From contig MNCI01016273.1 in assembly GCA_015680685.1 (NCBI GenBank), positions 689,951 to 753,950 on the forward strand: DNA of 64,000 nucleotides, in the 5' to 3' direction. This DNA comes from Gnetum montanum. Lineage: Eukaryota; Streptophyta; Gnetopsida; Gnetales; Gnetaceae. Of this stretch, positions 1 to 11,287 are shown in pieces; the first letter of the stretch is position 1, and every line of letters begins with the position of its first letter. The notes beneath the pieces were generated by a model. The model saw nothing but the letters and a program-made list of their open reading frames with translations. It did no database searches and was not told the DNA's origin. The translations under genes were made by a program, and so were the position numbers.

Positions 1-1999
1 GGATCTCTCCCTTACAACTCAGTCATGGGGGAGATGGCCACCTATGCTAACCATATGGGGCCTCAGTTCTTTTTCAGTTTTTGTTTTACACATTTTTGTT
101 TTACAAATTTCTTTGACTTTTCTAATTTTTTTTTTACAAATTTCTTTAACTTTTCTTGTTTTTGTTTTACACCATCGTTATACTTTTCTCTTTTGTGTGT
201 GTGTGTATGTGTGTGTTTCCACCCTGTAAGTTCATCACCGAATAAGTGTTCAGATCGATGGGATGAATTGTTTTTCATTAATTGCTAATGTTTGGTTTTT
301 ACCTTTAAGTTACATTGTTGATACTAAGGTATGTTCCTTTTGATATGGCAGGCAAGGAGATCACTTCATCCATCCACCCATCAAGTCTATGGTTTCCATT
401 GGCTTGGAAATGTACGGTTCCCTTCCAATAAGAACTTTAACGAACTGGTGACTAGGCATTTCTCAAACTAAGGAAGGACTCAAGGATTGCAAAGGGTGTG
501 ACTTCAAGGGAACTTGATGCTTTTGTGTTGGTCATTCACTTGGGTGCTTAGTTGTTTTCTTCTTGAGTTTTCTTACCATTCTGATGTTACCCATTCTTCG
601 GAAGCTGAGACAATAAAAATAACGAAGTCTTTGCATGGTGTGGTCCCCACGCATAAAAACATAAAACACAAAAAAAAAAAAAAAAAAACCAAAGTGAGGA
701 TTCAAAACACAACCCTTAGACGAAATAAAATTTGGGCTGCAAGCATTGGTTATGGAACCAAAGTATTCCCTCTAACTAAGGCCCTTCTCGCTTCCCATTC
801 TATTTGTTGTTTCGTCGGAATGGTGGTGGCTCTTCGAAGATGCATCCTTATTATCTAAGTGGATGGTTTAACCAAATGCATTGATGCGAAGTCACTGGAA
901 GTGGTTGGTTTGAGCCAGAGTTGGAATGAGATTCGCCAAGTCACATTAATCATAAAACACATAAGGGGCTGTACACCACCTTGTTCTTGGGATTCCATTC
1001 CATTTCTCTTCTCTCCATCCTTCTCTCCATTGTTCACCTCAATGCCGGTTATGTCATTAGTGTATATATTTTGGTCGATGCATTGTTTTCTTTTTGGTAA
1101 ATTCTTACGGTCAAGACTTTAACTCTTGTTCCAAAGGACATTCCTAGAGCCTACGGACTCTTTGCATGTGGGATTGTCAGGGCATTAAGGGCATGAGCCT
1201 GCTTTGGGGAGGACCCACTGACATTCCTATTTGGAACATTAGTTAACTTCTTTGTCTTAGCATTTTGCAATTAATTTTATTTTTGTTCATTTCCATCTTG
1301 ACATCCATTTCACTGATGCCATCGTTGTCCCTTTTTCCCTATCTTTCTTACTCCTTTTCTTTCTCCATTCTAACGCTACCGAAGGTTCGCGATTAGTCAT
1401 GGGGGTACGGGGCCTGCTTTTTCGATTTTTCTCCTAAGCCCTGGATTTTTTCGTTTTTCTCCTTAACCCCTACACCTTCGGTAGTCATTATCTACATTTT
1501 CCCAGATCCATATCAGCCATACCACAACCTAGCCAATGAACCTAAACCGAAGCAAGGTATTATTTACTTAATGATTCAATTACCCTTGCTAATATATGAT
1601 GGTGTTATGTGTGCAGATGGCAATCATACAACAATGGATTGGACCTAGAGTAAACACTTGGAATGGGCAGCACTGAAGTAGCTATGCAAGGAGTAGAATG
1701 GATAATGCGCTTACAGATGCACAACGGAAGACACAATCTAGGCGTTGGCAGCAACAAGACTCTTCTCTCTTCTTCTCTTCTATTCTCTCTCCTCTTTTCT
1801 CTCAGTTGCCAAATGTGGCCTGATGTCATTGTAATAAGGTGTTCACCCTTGTTGTCATGAACACCAGTTGTGTCAAGTCTTGTAATAAGGAACCGTTCAC
1901 ATGTCATTCCATTAGTTCCATTTCCCCTCAATAATCCCATATCTACCTGATATCATTGTAAGGAACTCGAGGATAATTTTTCATTCAGTCATGGGGGTA
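1..1999 (+). mobile_element. 3' internal region of Athila-like element A (noncoding)
   Basis: This stretch lines up by eye, in the same orientation, with 34500-35880, the region after the integrase of Athila-like copy B. Shared blocks include the opening 'tcatgggggagatggcca', the 'gacttcaaggga' block near 500, an A-rich run near 670 and the 'gaggacccact' block near 1210. It is therefore the region between integrase and 3' LTR of an element whose coding part lies left of the window. Athila elements often carry an env-like ORF here; I see none. A purine tract ending in GGGGGTA (1993-1999) abuts the LTR as the polypurine tract. Confidence 0.7.
194..217. repeat. (TG)n microsatellite
   Basis: Alternating TG run with one TA interruption, inside the noncoding 3' region of element A. 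Confidence 0.9.
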
Positions 2000-2022
2000 T
2001 GATGAGACGTAGATTGCACAAG

Positions 2023-2058
2023 CCGCGATATCGCGGTCCGTTGTCATATCTATAAATA
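2023..2058 (+). promoter_or_regulatory. LTR promoter: 14-bp palindrome plus TATA box
   Basis: CCGCGATATCGCGG (2023-2036) is a perfect palindrome and TATAAATA follows at 2051-2058. The place of the TATA box agrees with that in the two related LTRs (27637-27644; minus strand near 22505-22514). This is the likely start of element transcription, inferred from position. Confidence 0.6.
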
Positions 2059-2295
2059 AGAGGCGGCACGCCCTTCATTTCCCAATCCTGGCTAGAAGTA
2101 GCGAAGCTCTGGCAGTTTGAACACTCCAGAGTTAGATTAATTTCCCATGTGCCCACAGTAGGAGTCCTAGAGTGAACAACTCTTTATTCGAGAAACTTTG
2201 TAACCTGAACATAAGTTGTGTACGACAATAAAGATGAACTTGATTGGATAAACCTTGCAATAGATGGTTTTGTTTTGTTGTTATTTATTGCTTTC

Positions 2296-2665
2296 CTAGT
2301 GCGCACGAGTACGACTTGATTACGAGCATCTACGGATGTGTACGGCTAATCAAGGAATTTGCTGATCGTCGCAACGCGTGAGTATGACTTGATTACGAGC
2401 ATCTACGAATGTGTACAGCTAATCAAGGAATTGACTGCTCGTCGCAACGCGTGAGTACGACTTGATTACGAGCATTGTGACTACTTGGTAACCCAGTAGT
2501 GTATTCCAGGATCTGCGCTTGGTAATCCTAGTGGTAGTCCAATGTGTACAGCTGGTCAAGGAATCGGCTACTCATCGCTAGGCTAGAACGTGTGATAAGT
2601 ACGACTTGGCTACGAGCATCCACGGGTGTGTACGGCTAGCCAAGGAATCGGCTGCTTATCACACT
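2296..2665 (+). repeat. 73-bp tandem repeats inside LTR A
   Basis: The block 'acgacttgattacgagc' recurs at 2311, 2384 (one change) and 2457, a 73-base period. A diverged copy starts at 2601, two periods further on, and a partial copy lies between. Each unit also holds 'gtgtacrgctaatcaaggaat' and a CG-rich joint. The repeats are absent from the LTRs at 27568 and 21780. Confidence 0.85.
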
Positions 2666-3081
2666 TAGGCTAAATAGGTGCCTCAGTACGACCACTTCGA
2701 GCACTTGTGTTACGTGTGGTGATCCCAGTAACGATTAGCGTTTGGTAGCCACAGTTGCATAGTTCAGGGTGTGTCCGGTAAGTGGGAATGGATGCTGACG
2801 CTAGTTAATTTAGACTTAGGACATTAGTTAGAGTTAGTTAGTTTCTCAACCCTTTCCCTCATAGCTTAGGAGATAAACTGAAAAATACCAAAAAAATCAT
2901 ATACCTCAGACTTGCTTAACCATACACCGTGACACATACAAGCAAGCCTGGGAAGACAATGAACGATTAACCCCAAGCGTTCTTTGTGGCGTTAAGGCAT
3001 TTAATCTGTGGAGTTCGACCGGATCACGCGTACACGCTCGTATTCATATGGTTGAGTGTAGGGGTACCTCACCACTCATCA

Positions 3082-5528
3082 CTAACAAAGCCATATATCA
3101 CACTACTTACTCAAGCAAGTAAATCAATATGAGTCTAGCATGATAATCATATATGTTCTAATATCAAGTAAATACATATTAAACATACTTGATGGAGTAC
3201 CTAGAGGTCACTGCTCTGAAACCATAGTATGTGGCTACAAAGCTAAAGAAGAAAAGTTCACATGTGAAATTGTAAGTAGAACATAAAACTTTAAGACATG
3301 TATTCTATGGTATTAACTTCTTTTTGTTTGGAGGATCAAGAATGGAAATCTTTTAGCTTTTGTTGTTATTTGTTCTGTATCTTTGATTGATGTATTCTTT
3401 TTTCTTTGGAGAGAGTTTTCTTCTTTTTACAAGAGACCCTTTAGTAAGAAGTGAAAGCCCGTGCGGTACTTTTGAATAAGGGCAAGTTCTTATCCTTTTC
3501 CTACCTTAGAGGAGAGATTTTTAAGATTGGTTGTAAAGATGAAAACTTGAAAAGAAATCCCCGAAACCACTAGGCTTTCTTTAGACTCTCTCTTCAATAA
3601 TTTAATGCACTCTAAAGGTTTTTAATATTGTTATTCATTTTTTTGGGTCCAATACCTTGAAGACATGTATCCTTATTATCCAAATTATGCATAAAACATG
3701 ACAAAGTTATTCTATTAGCATGGAAATTAAGGCTACCAAACAACCAATTCTAATTACAAGGTGTAATTGATACTCTACTAATAAACCATCAAATAGAAAT
3801 ACAAGATTAAATACATAACACCTGGCTCATTACAAAGCACGTACTCAAGGGATTATGATCATGAAATAGTAGTATCACACTTTGTTTTTATAATTTTTTA
3901 TTGTATTAGATTATATTATGATTTTCATAAGCACTAGGAAGCAATTTTTCACTACTAGGGGGCTACTGCTATTGTTACTACTTGCTTTTGTTTTTGGTAT
4001 TTTATGCCTAACTAGATATTAATTGATATGATATTGCAATTTTTACAATAAGTACAAATTCTAATATTAGACAAGTTATGTTTAGAACCCCATGGACTAT
4101 TGTGTAGCCTATGGTTATTTTTGCAAAGAGATTCTATCACTATTTGGATTTATGTTATTTAATTCCTTGGGCCTTTTTAATATCATTTATGGATATTGAT
4201 TGTCCTACTTGTGTTGTTTTTCTGGCATCCCAAATTTCATTATGCAACACCTAGAGAGCATTATAATACTTGAAAATAATAATTCATAAAGAGTTACAAT
4301 TAGATAAAATGAGAAATCCTTTTTTTCCTTTTTTAGAGGCAAGGCAACTTAGGGTTGATAGCACAACCCCTACCCACATAGTAGGGTAGATGTGATCCAT
4401 GAATTAATACTTGAAAATAATAATTCACAAAGAGTTACAATTAGATAAAATGAGAAATCCTTTTTTTTAAGGCAAAGAAACTTAGGGTTAATATCCCAAT
4501 CCCTACCCACATAGCAGGGTAGATGTGACCATGAATTAATAAGGGTCTCACCATAAGGGTACTCCACGGCCCACACCTAGTAGCATAGACAAAAATCAAA
4601 CCTATAATCTCTCAACTAAGAGATGAGTGTCCTAACTATGTGCCCTACATCCTTGAGTGCAAGAAATCCTTTTTACTTTTAAAGAAAAGTGACCCTTTTC
4701 AATTTTCAAGGAGAAGGTAACTTCCAGAAATAGAGAGATTGCCTAAGACTAAACAATGAATAATAATTTAAAACCTATGCTAGAATCGATCACACATAAT
4801 CAAAGTTTTTAGAAGATAGAATAATACAATGTGTTAGTACGATTAATTTGCACGGGTGGCCTTTGATTTATTTTATTTGTTTTCCATGACACCCTCGCTT
4901 AGATCTCTTAAAATGCAAAAACTAAACTAAGAGCACACATGAGACATAATCAAAGACTCTAAGATAGTAGAATAAAATATGGATAAACGCCTACTCACTG
5001 GTTATAATATATGGGTCAGCCCGTGATGCGAAGATACTGCGCATGAGACCGTATCCACTGAGCATGTGAGGCTAACAAACAAATTAGCTTAACTCATTTG
5101 TTATTGATATCGATCAGCTCTATATATTTCCAGAGACTTTCATAAGGGTCGTTGCCTTTAAAAAACAATTTGGATGTCAATTCTGGAGTCTTCTAATTGT
5201 TTAACCTTCGAAAAATCTAACGCAATTTCTTCATGTAAACTCCATCGTTTTTTAATCGTCACATTAGTGATAGAACTCAATAGTACGTATGTCCAAGCAT
5301 CATCGCTGATTAAGGGATCATTTCCATTTTAAATTTACTACCAAATGTTAGGGTAGGTAAAGGTTGTGTTGCAACAACATGCATGCAAACAGTCACAATA
5401 TAAAAATAAAAAAAATAAACAACTAATCAGGACCCTGGTTGGTAAGATGTGCATCTACAGGATATCCTGCCCACCACTGCTCCTGTTAATCTTTTGCAGA
5501 TATTATACTTCACCCACGCATCTGATAC
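3082..5528. other. Intergenic, no gene seen
   Basis: AT-rich single-copy-looking sequence between LTR A and the GH3 promoter. Apart from the tandem duplication at 4265-4546 I see no coding similarity on either strand. The small open frames here are random in composition. Confidence 0.6.
4265..4546. repeat. Tandem duplication, 141-bp unit, two copies
   Basis: 'aatacttgaaaataataatt' begins at 4265 and again at 4406. The copies stay alignable through 'gagttacaattagataaaat', a T-rich run and 'gggtagatgtga' to about 4546, with a few substitutions and small indels. Confidence 0.85.
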
Positions 5529-5529
5529 C

Positions 5530-5538
5530 TATTTATAG
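5530..5538 (+). promoter_or_regulatory. Candidate TATA box of the GH3 gene
   Basis: TATTTATAG lies about 110 bases before the start codon, a normal plant distance leaving an 80-90 base leader. I saw no clear TGTCTC auxin response element between 5000 and 5640. Confidence 0.4.
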
Positions 5539-5646
5539 ACATGACCATTCCGTAGATCTTATCAAACTTGCAGAAAAATTCTTCCTTAGCATCTGAGCTG
5601 CTCTTTTTTGTGTGTTTTGTTGTGTTAGACTGTTAACAAGGGAAAT

Positions 5647-5951
5647 ATGGGCAGAAATGGTGGTGGTGATGCTGTTTCTGAAGAACTGGAAATCATGTTT
5701 GAGTCTGCAAAAGCTCATCAGAACGCAACACTGTACAAAATTCTTAGGGACAACGTGGGATGCGAGTATCTCAGCAGACACCAAGGATTTGATGCAGAAA
5801 AAATTTTCTATTCCAATGATTTCAAGAATACGTTCATGGAGACCGTTCCTATATGTGATTATGAAGATGTACACGACTATATTGAGCGTATCGCTGATGG
5901 AGATCAATCCCTAATTCTCTGCAAATATCCTGTTCACTGCTTCTCAATTAG
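5647..5951 (+). CDS. GH3 exon 1
   Basis: It encodes residues 1-101 plus two bases of codon 102, ending before donor GTTAGT. It carries the N-terminal GH3 signature, with YEDVHDYIERIADGD near residues 71-85. Splicing to exon 2 rebuilds Ser102 of the ATP loop. Confidence 0.85.
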
Positions 5952-8900
5952 GTTAGTTCCAGCTTACAAATTACAGTTCAGTACAGTCTCCCTGTGCTTT
6001 TTTAATATACATTAACGTGCTCTTAATTCTTAATTTCATATTTTAATCCCACGCTGCAATGCTTACTGGCTCATAACTTTTCTAGGGAAATTTGTACGTG
6101 TTGTTTGTTTGGAATAATCCAAAAAATATTTATTAGGTATTTAATTTGTGGCGTATGGATGTGTTTATCAGCTCTGGAACAACAGCAGGAAAGTCCAAGA
6201 AATTCCCATGTACAACTCTCTCCGAAGAAATCGTTCGCAAATCTAGACTTTACATCAGCGCCATGGCCAAGAGGTTTTTATTTTATTTTAATTTCTTCTT
6301 TTTTTTAAAGGTCAAGCCTAACTTTCCAATCTAGACGACTTTTGGATATTGGTTTTCTTTATTGCAATCTGAAACCTTATGCGAGTTACTCAGTGGTGTT
6401 CGGTGGCTTTACGTGTTCAAGTATACTGTTGATTCATAAGATTTTTATAGTTGGTGGGTGTCAGAAGAATCATCGGTACGCGACAATTCACAGCGCAGCA
6501 TATGTTCCAAAAGAGCTTATCTTCAAACTGTAGTGCTAGAAACATGCGAAGTCAGCCAATTTGGCTCAGAATTTGGAAGTTACTGACTTTATTTACAGCC
6601 ATCGATTAAAGAAGGTCCTTAATTTCTTGTGTGTTGCAGGTTTGGGGAGCAAGAATTTCTTGAAAGAAATGTGAGATTGGAAAACCCCAAGGTATTATCC
6701 CTAGTTGTGGCAGGGAAACAATTTAGAACCCAAGGTGGACACATTGTGGGATCGGTTGCGACAAACTATTATAGAGGTGAGGATTACAGAAACAGTTACA
6801 GTGAAAAGTTTTACTGCAGCCCCATTGAAGTGGTTCTTTCAGAAGATGGACCCATTGCAATTTACTGCCATCTTCTGTGTGGCATTCTCAATGCAAAAGA
6901 TGTATGGTGCATTGACGCTGGCTTCTCGTTCAACATGGATTCTGCTCTCTCTCTTCTGACCACATCCTGGCAGGTCAATCATCTTCATCTTCATTTATTT
7001 TTTCAAAGAAGCTTAAACAGATTCACGCTTGTTTACTACTGTTATTTATAAATTTTCATTGAAAAATAGGAAACTAGTGAAGTCACAAATTCTGCCAAAA
7101 AAGGCAAATTTAGATCTTCCCCATCTTAGGTTTATTCTAGCCTATCATATGCATGATAGCCCTAACAACATCACGTTGCCTTGTAATGTTTGTGAAATAT
7201 TATAATGTTTTATGGAAAGAAGTTTGATCTATGCACTATGACGCTATAATGTTTTAAATATAGATTAGCACTATGAAGCTATAATGTTTTAAATATAGAT
7301 TAATAGATTAAAACTTTGGATAGGATCAGCAAAATCGGTAGCTCTTTTTATAAATCGTATTAAATAAATCTGAATAAATCAAATCAATATAAGAATGGGA
7401 TTAAAATCATCAATATTAACAAGACATCAATTATATCTACTCATGTTGCTAACTGCATTTTCTAAATTTTTCAGCTGAAAAATTATCACGTCATTATTAT
7501 TAAGATATAACTGCAATCGTGCTGTATCATTATTAAGATGAGTGTCCATTTTTGGTATGCAGCAACTGTGCTTGGACATACGGCAAGGGGAGCTGAATCC
7601 AGAAATCACAGACCCAAATGTACGAGAAGCTGTGGCCACAAAATTAAAAGCTGACCCAGAATTGGCAAACAAAATAGAGAGAGAATGCAGACAGGCTTCA
7701 TCTTCATCGTGGGAAGGCATAGTAAGAAAACTGTGGCCTAATGCGGTGATGATACTGTGCAGAGGATCAGGACCTACATTGAAATCGTACTTGCCACGCA
7801 TCAGTTTCTACTCTGGTAATCTTCCCTTTCACGCTCAGTCTTACGGTGCTTCAGAAGGAGGCCACCTAGCTGTGGCAATTTCTCTGCAAAGATACCCTGC
7901 CCAAGAAGCTCTTTACATTTTTCTGCAAAATGCCGCTTTCTTTGAGTTCATTCCTCTAAAAAAATATCCATGAAGATGGAGACGAGGCTATTTTAGGAGG
8001 ATCAAATTTTGTGTATCTGTCCCAGGACATGAAGACGGTGGGATTTGAAGAGGTGGAAGTAGGACAGTACTATCAGCCTGTTGTCACCACTTTCCAAGGT
8101 CTAAAATTTCGATTTTTTATCTATTAAGATTTTAATTTAGACAAAGGTTTTTAGATTATGTAGATTAATTTTCAAATTGAGAAAACACAAAGGGTTTTAG
8201 TTTGTGCAGAACTGGATATGAATGCAATCGTTTAGAATGATCCTGAGGGTCGGTGGATTTAATAAAAAACGTTTTAGTAGGGTTGAGACCATTATTTTAG
8301 AGTGATGACGTTAAGGTGGTTATTTGTGAAGTGGTAAGGATTGAATTTAAATACGAGTGTAGCTACGGATAAGCTTTGGTGATCTACGAGCCCTCCCGAA
8401 TCTCAAAAGAAACGAGCATCTAATCTCGAGATGATTTTACTTTGTACAATGCCAATGCATAAACATTCATTTCTGAAGTTTGAACCTTCATGAAAATATA
8501 TAATAAGAAATTCTGGTTTTAATTTCCATGTATTTGTTTTTGAACTTGACTCTGCGGGGATTGCTCCTTTTACATGGTTGTAACTATTTCAACAGGTCTG
8601 TACCGGTACAAGCTGTCGGACGTAATAAAAATCAAAGGTTTCCAAGGACAAAGCCCCACATTCGAGTTCATCTGCAGAAAGAACGCCATACTGAGTGTGA
8701 ACACAGACAAAACAGACGAAGCAGAGCTGCAGATGGTGATAGAAAAAGCTGCTGTGTTTCTCAAACAACATGGCCTCACTATAATGGACTATACCAGCAG
8801 TGTAGACGTATCTTGCAGCCCTGGGCGCTATGTCATATTTCTGGAATTTCTGAATCTCAGCCTGCAAAATAAGATAATAAAACAGGAGCAGCAGCAGTCA

Positions 8901-9221
8901 CAGGCAGAGGAGGAAGAACAAAAAGAAAAAGAAATGGTTGCTGCTCTTCAGGAATGTTGCACTCTCATGGATGGTTCCTTCAGCCATGCTTACAAAAAGG
9001 GCAGAAAATCCGGCAAAATTGGTGCCCTGCAACTGTGCATTGTCAAAAGTGGAACTTTCAGGATGCTTCTGGAAGAGAGACTGTGCAAAGGCAGCTGCAT
9101 GTTTCAGTACAAGCCTCCCAGAGGCCTACCGTGGGAATCTCACGCCATCTCTAGTATTATCAGACCCAGGGTTTTCAAATCTTATAGCTCTCGTATGAAT
9201 GACTGGAAAGTCTACGACTAA
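5647..9221 (+). CDS. GH3 family acyl-acid amido synthetase (five exons, one frameshift)
   Basis: GH3 enzymes adenylate auxin, jasmonate or benzoates with ATP and join them to amino acids in the cytosol, controlling hormone levels. Proposed exons are 5647-5951, 6172-6273, 6640-6973, 7563-8098 and 8596-9221. Every intron has GT-AG ends and phases match. The product would be about 633 residues (family usually about 580-610) if one surplus A in exon 4 is discounted. Visible motifs are the nucleotide-binding loop SSGTTAGKSKK (residues 102-112), YGASEG (341-346), YRYKLSD (428-434) and DKTDEAEL (463-470). A Q/E/K-rich insert (about 521-538) accounts for much of the extra length. The start is the first in-frame ATG after the TATA box, and the N-terminus matches the family. 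Substrate and subgroup cannot be told. Sequence error, real null allele and young pseudogene all remain possible. Confidence 0.9.
6172..6273 (+). CDS. GH3 exon 2 (ATP loop)
   Basis: Acceptor TTATCAG and donor GTTTTT. It encodes the rest of SSGTTAGKSKK and a following helix that reads like the family pattern. The lysine-rich end of the loop is kept. Intron 1 is 220 bases. Confidence 0.85.
6640..6973 (+). CDS. GH3 exon 3
   Basis: Acceptor TGTTGCAG, donor GTCAAT. It encodes residues 136-247 and ends on a whole codon (CAG). It matches the segment of GH3 proteins between the ATP loop and the substrate pocket, but this is the least conserved part. Intron 2 is 366 bases. Confidence 0.8.
7233..7302. 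repeat. 35-bp tandem duplication in GH3 intron 3
   Basis: 'gcactatgamgctataatg' and what follows occurs twice, starting at 7233 and 7268, with a single difference. Intron 3 (6974-7562, 589 bases) is otherwise AT-rich and featureless. Confidence 0.9.
7563..8098 (+). CDS. GH3 exon 4, carrying a frameshift
   Basis: Acceptor GGTATGCAG, donor GTCTAA. It encodes about residues 248-425, including SYGASEGG. After FFEFIPLK at the A7 run (7958-7964) the frame runs into TGA at 7971. Reading with one A fewer gives a clean family-like continuation (GFEEVEVGQYY, VVTTFQG) to the splice site with the correct phase for exon 5. The whole deviation is therefore one inserted base. Confidence 0.85.
7958..7973 (+). 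other. Frameshift site in GH3 exon 4 (A7 run, premature TGA)
   Basis: Seven A between two T. The family frame is kept before it and resumes one base later after it. The resulting stop is TGA 7971-7973. Homopolymers are common places for both sequencing errors and replication slippage. Confidence 0.85.
8596..9221 (+). CDS. GH3 exon 5 (C-terminal domain)
   Basis: Acceptor TTTCAACAG after a 497-base intron. It encodes residues 426-633 and ends at TAA. It holds GLYRYKLSD, DKTDEAEL, the glutamine/glutamate insert, VKSGTF and QYKPPR, the usual GH3 C-terminal landmarks. The third nucleotide motif has Ser where the family has Gly (YRxxxGD). Confidence 0.88.
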
Positions 9222-9420
9222 AGTGCGTGCCAAGTCCAATAATAACAACATATATAGGCTCTTGTATCAAGATAAGATCAGCCTAGCATATTATTTCTGT
9301 CTATTTCAGTTGAAAGAAGTCACTGTAGCTATGGAGTGATGGGTATGAATAAGCAAATTGTAGGCAGGAGCAGCTCAATCCCTATAAATCAGTAAAAATA
9401 AAAAAATTTGCCAGCATAGT
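9222..9420 (+). other. Probable 3' UTR of the GH3 gene
   Basis: Noncoding sequence after the stop codon. AATAAA-like signals lie in 'agtaaaaataaaaaaa' near 9391-9405. The real cleavage site is unknown. Confidence 0.4.
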
Positions 9421-9560
9421 GTTGGCTGCCTGGTTTTACCAATATCAAAATATGAAGGGCAATGTATAAATATTCTGATGAAGCCGTGATCCGCCAGACA
9501 TGGACAAAGATATCCCACTAAATAATTTTCAGTATCTTCTTTCTGTCTGCTAGATGCTGC
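9228..9560 (+). repeat. GH3 3' flank, copy 1 of a duplicated segment
   Basis: 'tgccaagtccaataat' (9228-9243) recurs at 10691. 9268 to about 9552 aligns with 17629-17895: 'caagataag', then 'gtgatggrtatgrataagca', then 'catgkacaaaga', then 'ctaaataatttKcaRtat' and 'ctttctgtc'. The two halves of the second copy are separated by the chromovirus at 10760-17554. Confidence 0.7.
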
Positions 9561-10690
9561 CTGGGAGATGCTGTAGGGTTGCCACCCCCTTTGTTTTATT
9601 AAAAATTACAACAAATATGACTGCTGTGAATGATTGTTTGGAGCACATTTTTATTCAAAATTTGCTGGTGTAATCCTAAGTTATCTTATTGTTCATAAAA
9701 ACAATCTTCCGTACATTAAAGTGAAGCATAAAAAAATTTTTCGGGTTTAATATTCACAAAAATAAAAATTTACAGCTAGAAAATTATTTTCATTCATGTG
9801 TTTGAAATTTTGATCTTGTAGGGTAAGATGGGGCAAACATTTTTTTAATTTGGATGAATTGCTTGACTTTCTATGAAGCTTGAATTATATTCTCCATCAT
9901 ATGCAAGATAATAGGTAGTCCAACAACATACAAGCTTTGCCCAAAGTAGATCCTTGGTGGCCCTTTATTTTTAAAATTATTGAAACATAGATATACCTTT
10001 TAAGATATAGTCCAAATAGAATTTTATAATTCAACATTGTTTGTCAGAATCTAACCGGTGACTTGGACCATAATTATCATGGGTATATATTGGAGGGGCT
10101 CCCAGGAATAAATAAATAAATATGGTTGTAATACTAGTGCCAAAAGATTAACTTTTTCATGGAAATTATTACAGGTATGTAATTGTTATTATAAAATTTA
10201 AGGCTGAATTATTGCATGCTGGTTTTGATGTTTTTTTAAGATAAGAAAATCAGTTCAATGAATCAACTCTAAGATTTGATTAATTAGAAAGTGAAAAAAC
10301 TTTTTCTCGGTCAAATAATAATAGATACATATCAGCTAAACTACTAATAAATTCATTCCCCACCCAACACGAACAAGGTGGTTAAGGTACCATTGGGATT
10401 CAGGAAACATCCTGCCAGGAACACGCACATGAAAGCTTTAAAATTTTAACTTTATTAGACACTATAATTTGCGCGGTGGATTTATTAGACACTATAATTT
10501 CAAATTTTTTGTTTTCAATGATGCTTTTATATTGAAATCAGTGGGTGCTGTTTATTCAGGTCAGATCTTTTGGACACGGTCCTTGCCACGTCATTGCTCG
10601 GGTGTGACCAAGTGGCCGACCTGCTCATTTAAAAATGAAAGCGTATTGACCGTGGCAGCAAACCAAAAGACTTTGTTGCCCAATAATAAC
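9561..10690. other. Intergenic, no gene seen
   Basis: AT-rich sequence without recognisable coding potential. It includes a 20-bp direct repeat (tttattagacactataattt) at 10451-10470 and 10481-10500, 30 bases apart. Confidence 0.6.
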
Positions 10691-10759
10691 TGCCAAGTCC
10701 AATAATTGGATAATCAATTGTTATTGTAGTGGCCGTGTAGTCCTGCTCATAACAAGATA
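10691..10759 (+). repeat. GH3 3' flank, copy 2, left part
   Basis: It starts with the same 16 bases as 9228-9243 and ends 'aacaagata', where the chromovirus enters; the copy resumes at 17555. The middle is diverged, so only the ends align well. Confidence 0.5.
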
Positions 10760-11273
10760 TGTAACAACGTTGTCCCTGGATACGTTGTTTGACACTGCAA
10801 GAGTTTCCCAAGTAGATTTTGAATTGGGACAAAACTCAAGAGGAATACGCCTTAGCAATCAACAATCCTAAAACACATGCAAACAAATAATGTGTTAGCG
10901 TTAACAAGTTAGATAGCGCTCTCTTACTCCACTCACGTGGACACTAAGGGGACTACCAACCGAACCCTCTAGATTGATCATTGCGTGCTGGTAGTTGGTG
11001 TCATGCTCCAAGGAGCGCATGCAACATCCCATAGTACGTCCCATGACACACCTAGTAAAAACACCCTAACGTAGAGTTGAATTACGCAACCCCAGGCAAG
11101 GTTCTACCTAGTAGGGTAATGAGGTAGGTCGTAGCCTCCTCTTACTAATGCATGGAACTACCATGCCAGTATGGTTTCGAAGACACAATGAGTGGAGGAC
11201 CCCTTGTGCCCCCATGGCCCCCAAATTGTGGGGGAGGTATCAGGCCACCACCAACCTTGCTACCTCTTTCACA
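10760..11273 (-). repeat. 3' LTR of element 1
   Basis: 514 bp, plus-strand ends TGTAAC and CTCTTTCACA. It is 50 bp shorter than its partner because it lacks the segment corresponding to about 17134-17185. The adjoining 11274-11287 reads on the minus strand as a GGGGGAAG-type polypurine tract. Confidence 0.9.
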
Positions 11274-11287
11274 ATCTTCCCCCACTT

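Larger units (their letters stand above)
2000..3081 (+). mobile_element. 3' LTR of Athila-like element A
   Basis: It begins TGATGAGACG directly after a purine tract and ends CACTCATCA. The ends match the boundaries of the solo LTR at 21780-22644, which are fixed by a target duplication. It shares with that LTR and with the LTR at 27568-28402 the block 'tgcccayagtaggag', the following 'ctttatt..gag', 'aataaaga', and the terminal block 'gattcatatggttg'. At about 1.08 kb it is longer than the other two (865 and 835 bp) because of internal tandem repeats. CTAAC follows as a possible target duplication; the left partner lies outside the window. Confidence 0.8.

Noticed and set aside
63-278. Lysine-rich frame at the window start
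   Set aside because: Arises from T-rich and (TG)n sequence in a noncoding element tail.
5000-5646. Auxin-response promoter elements before GH3
   Set aside because: No TGTCTC or GAGACA could be made out; only weaker, uninformative matches.
5533-5907. 124-codon minus-strand frame over GH3 exon 1
   Set aside because: Shadow of the GH3 coding strand, with no family resemblance.
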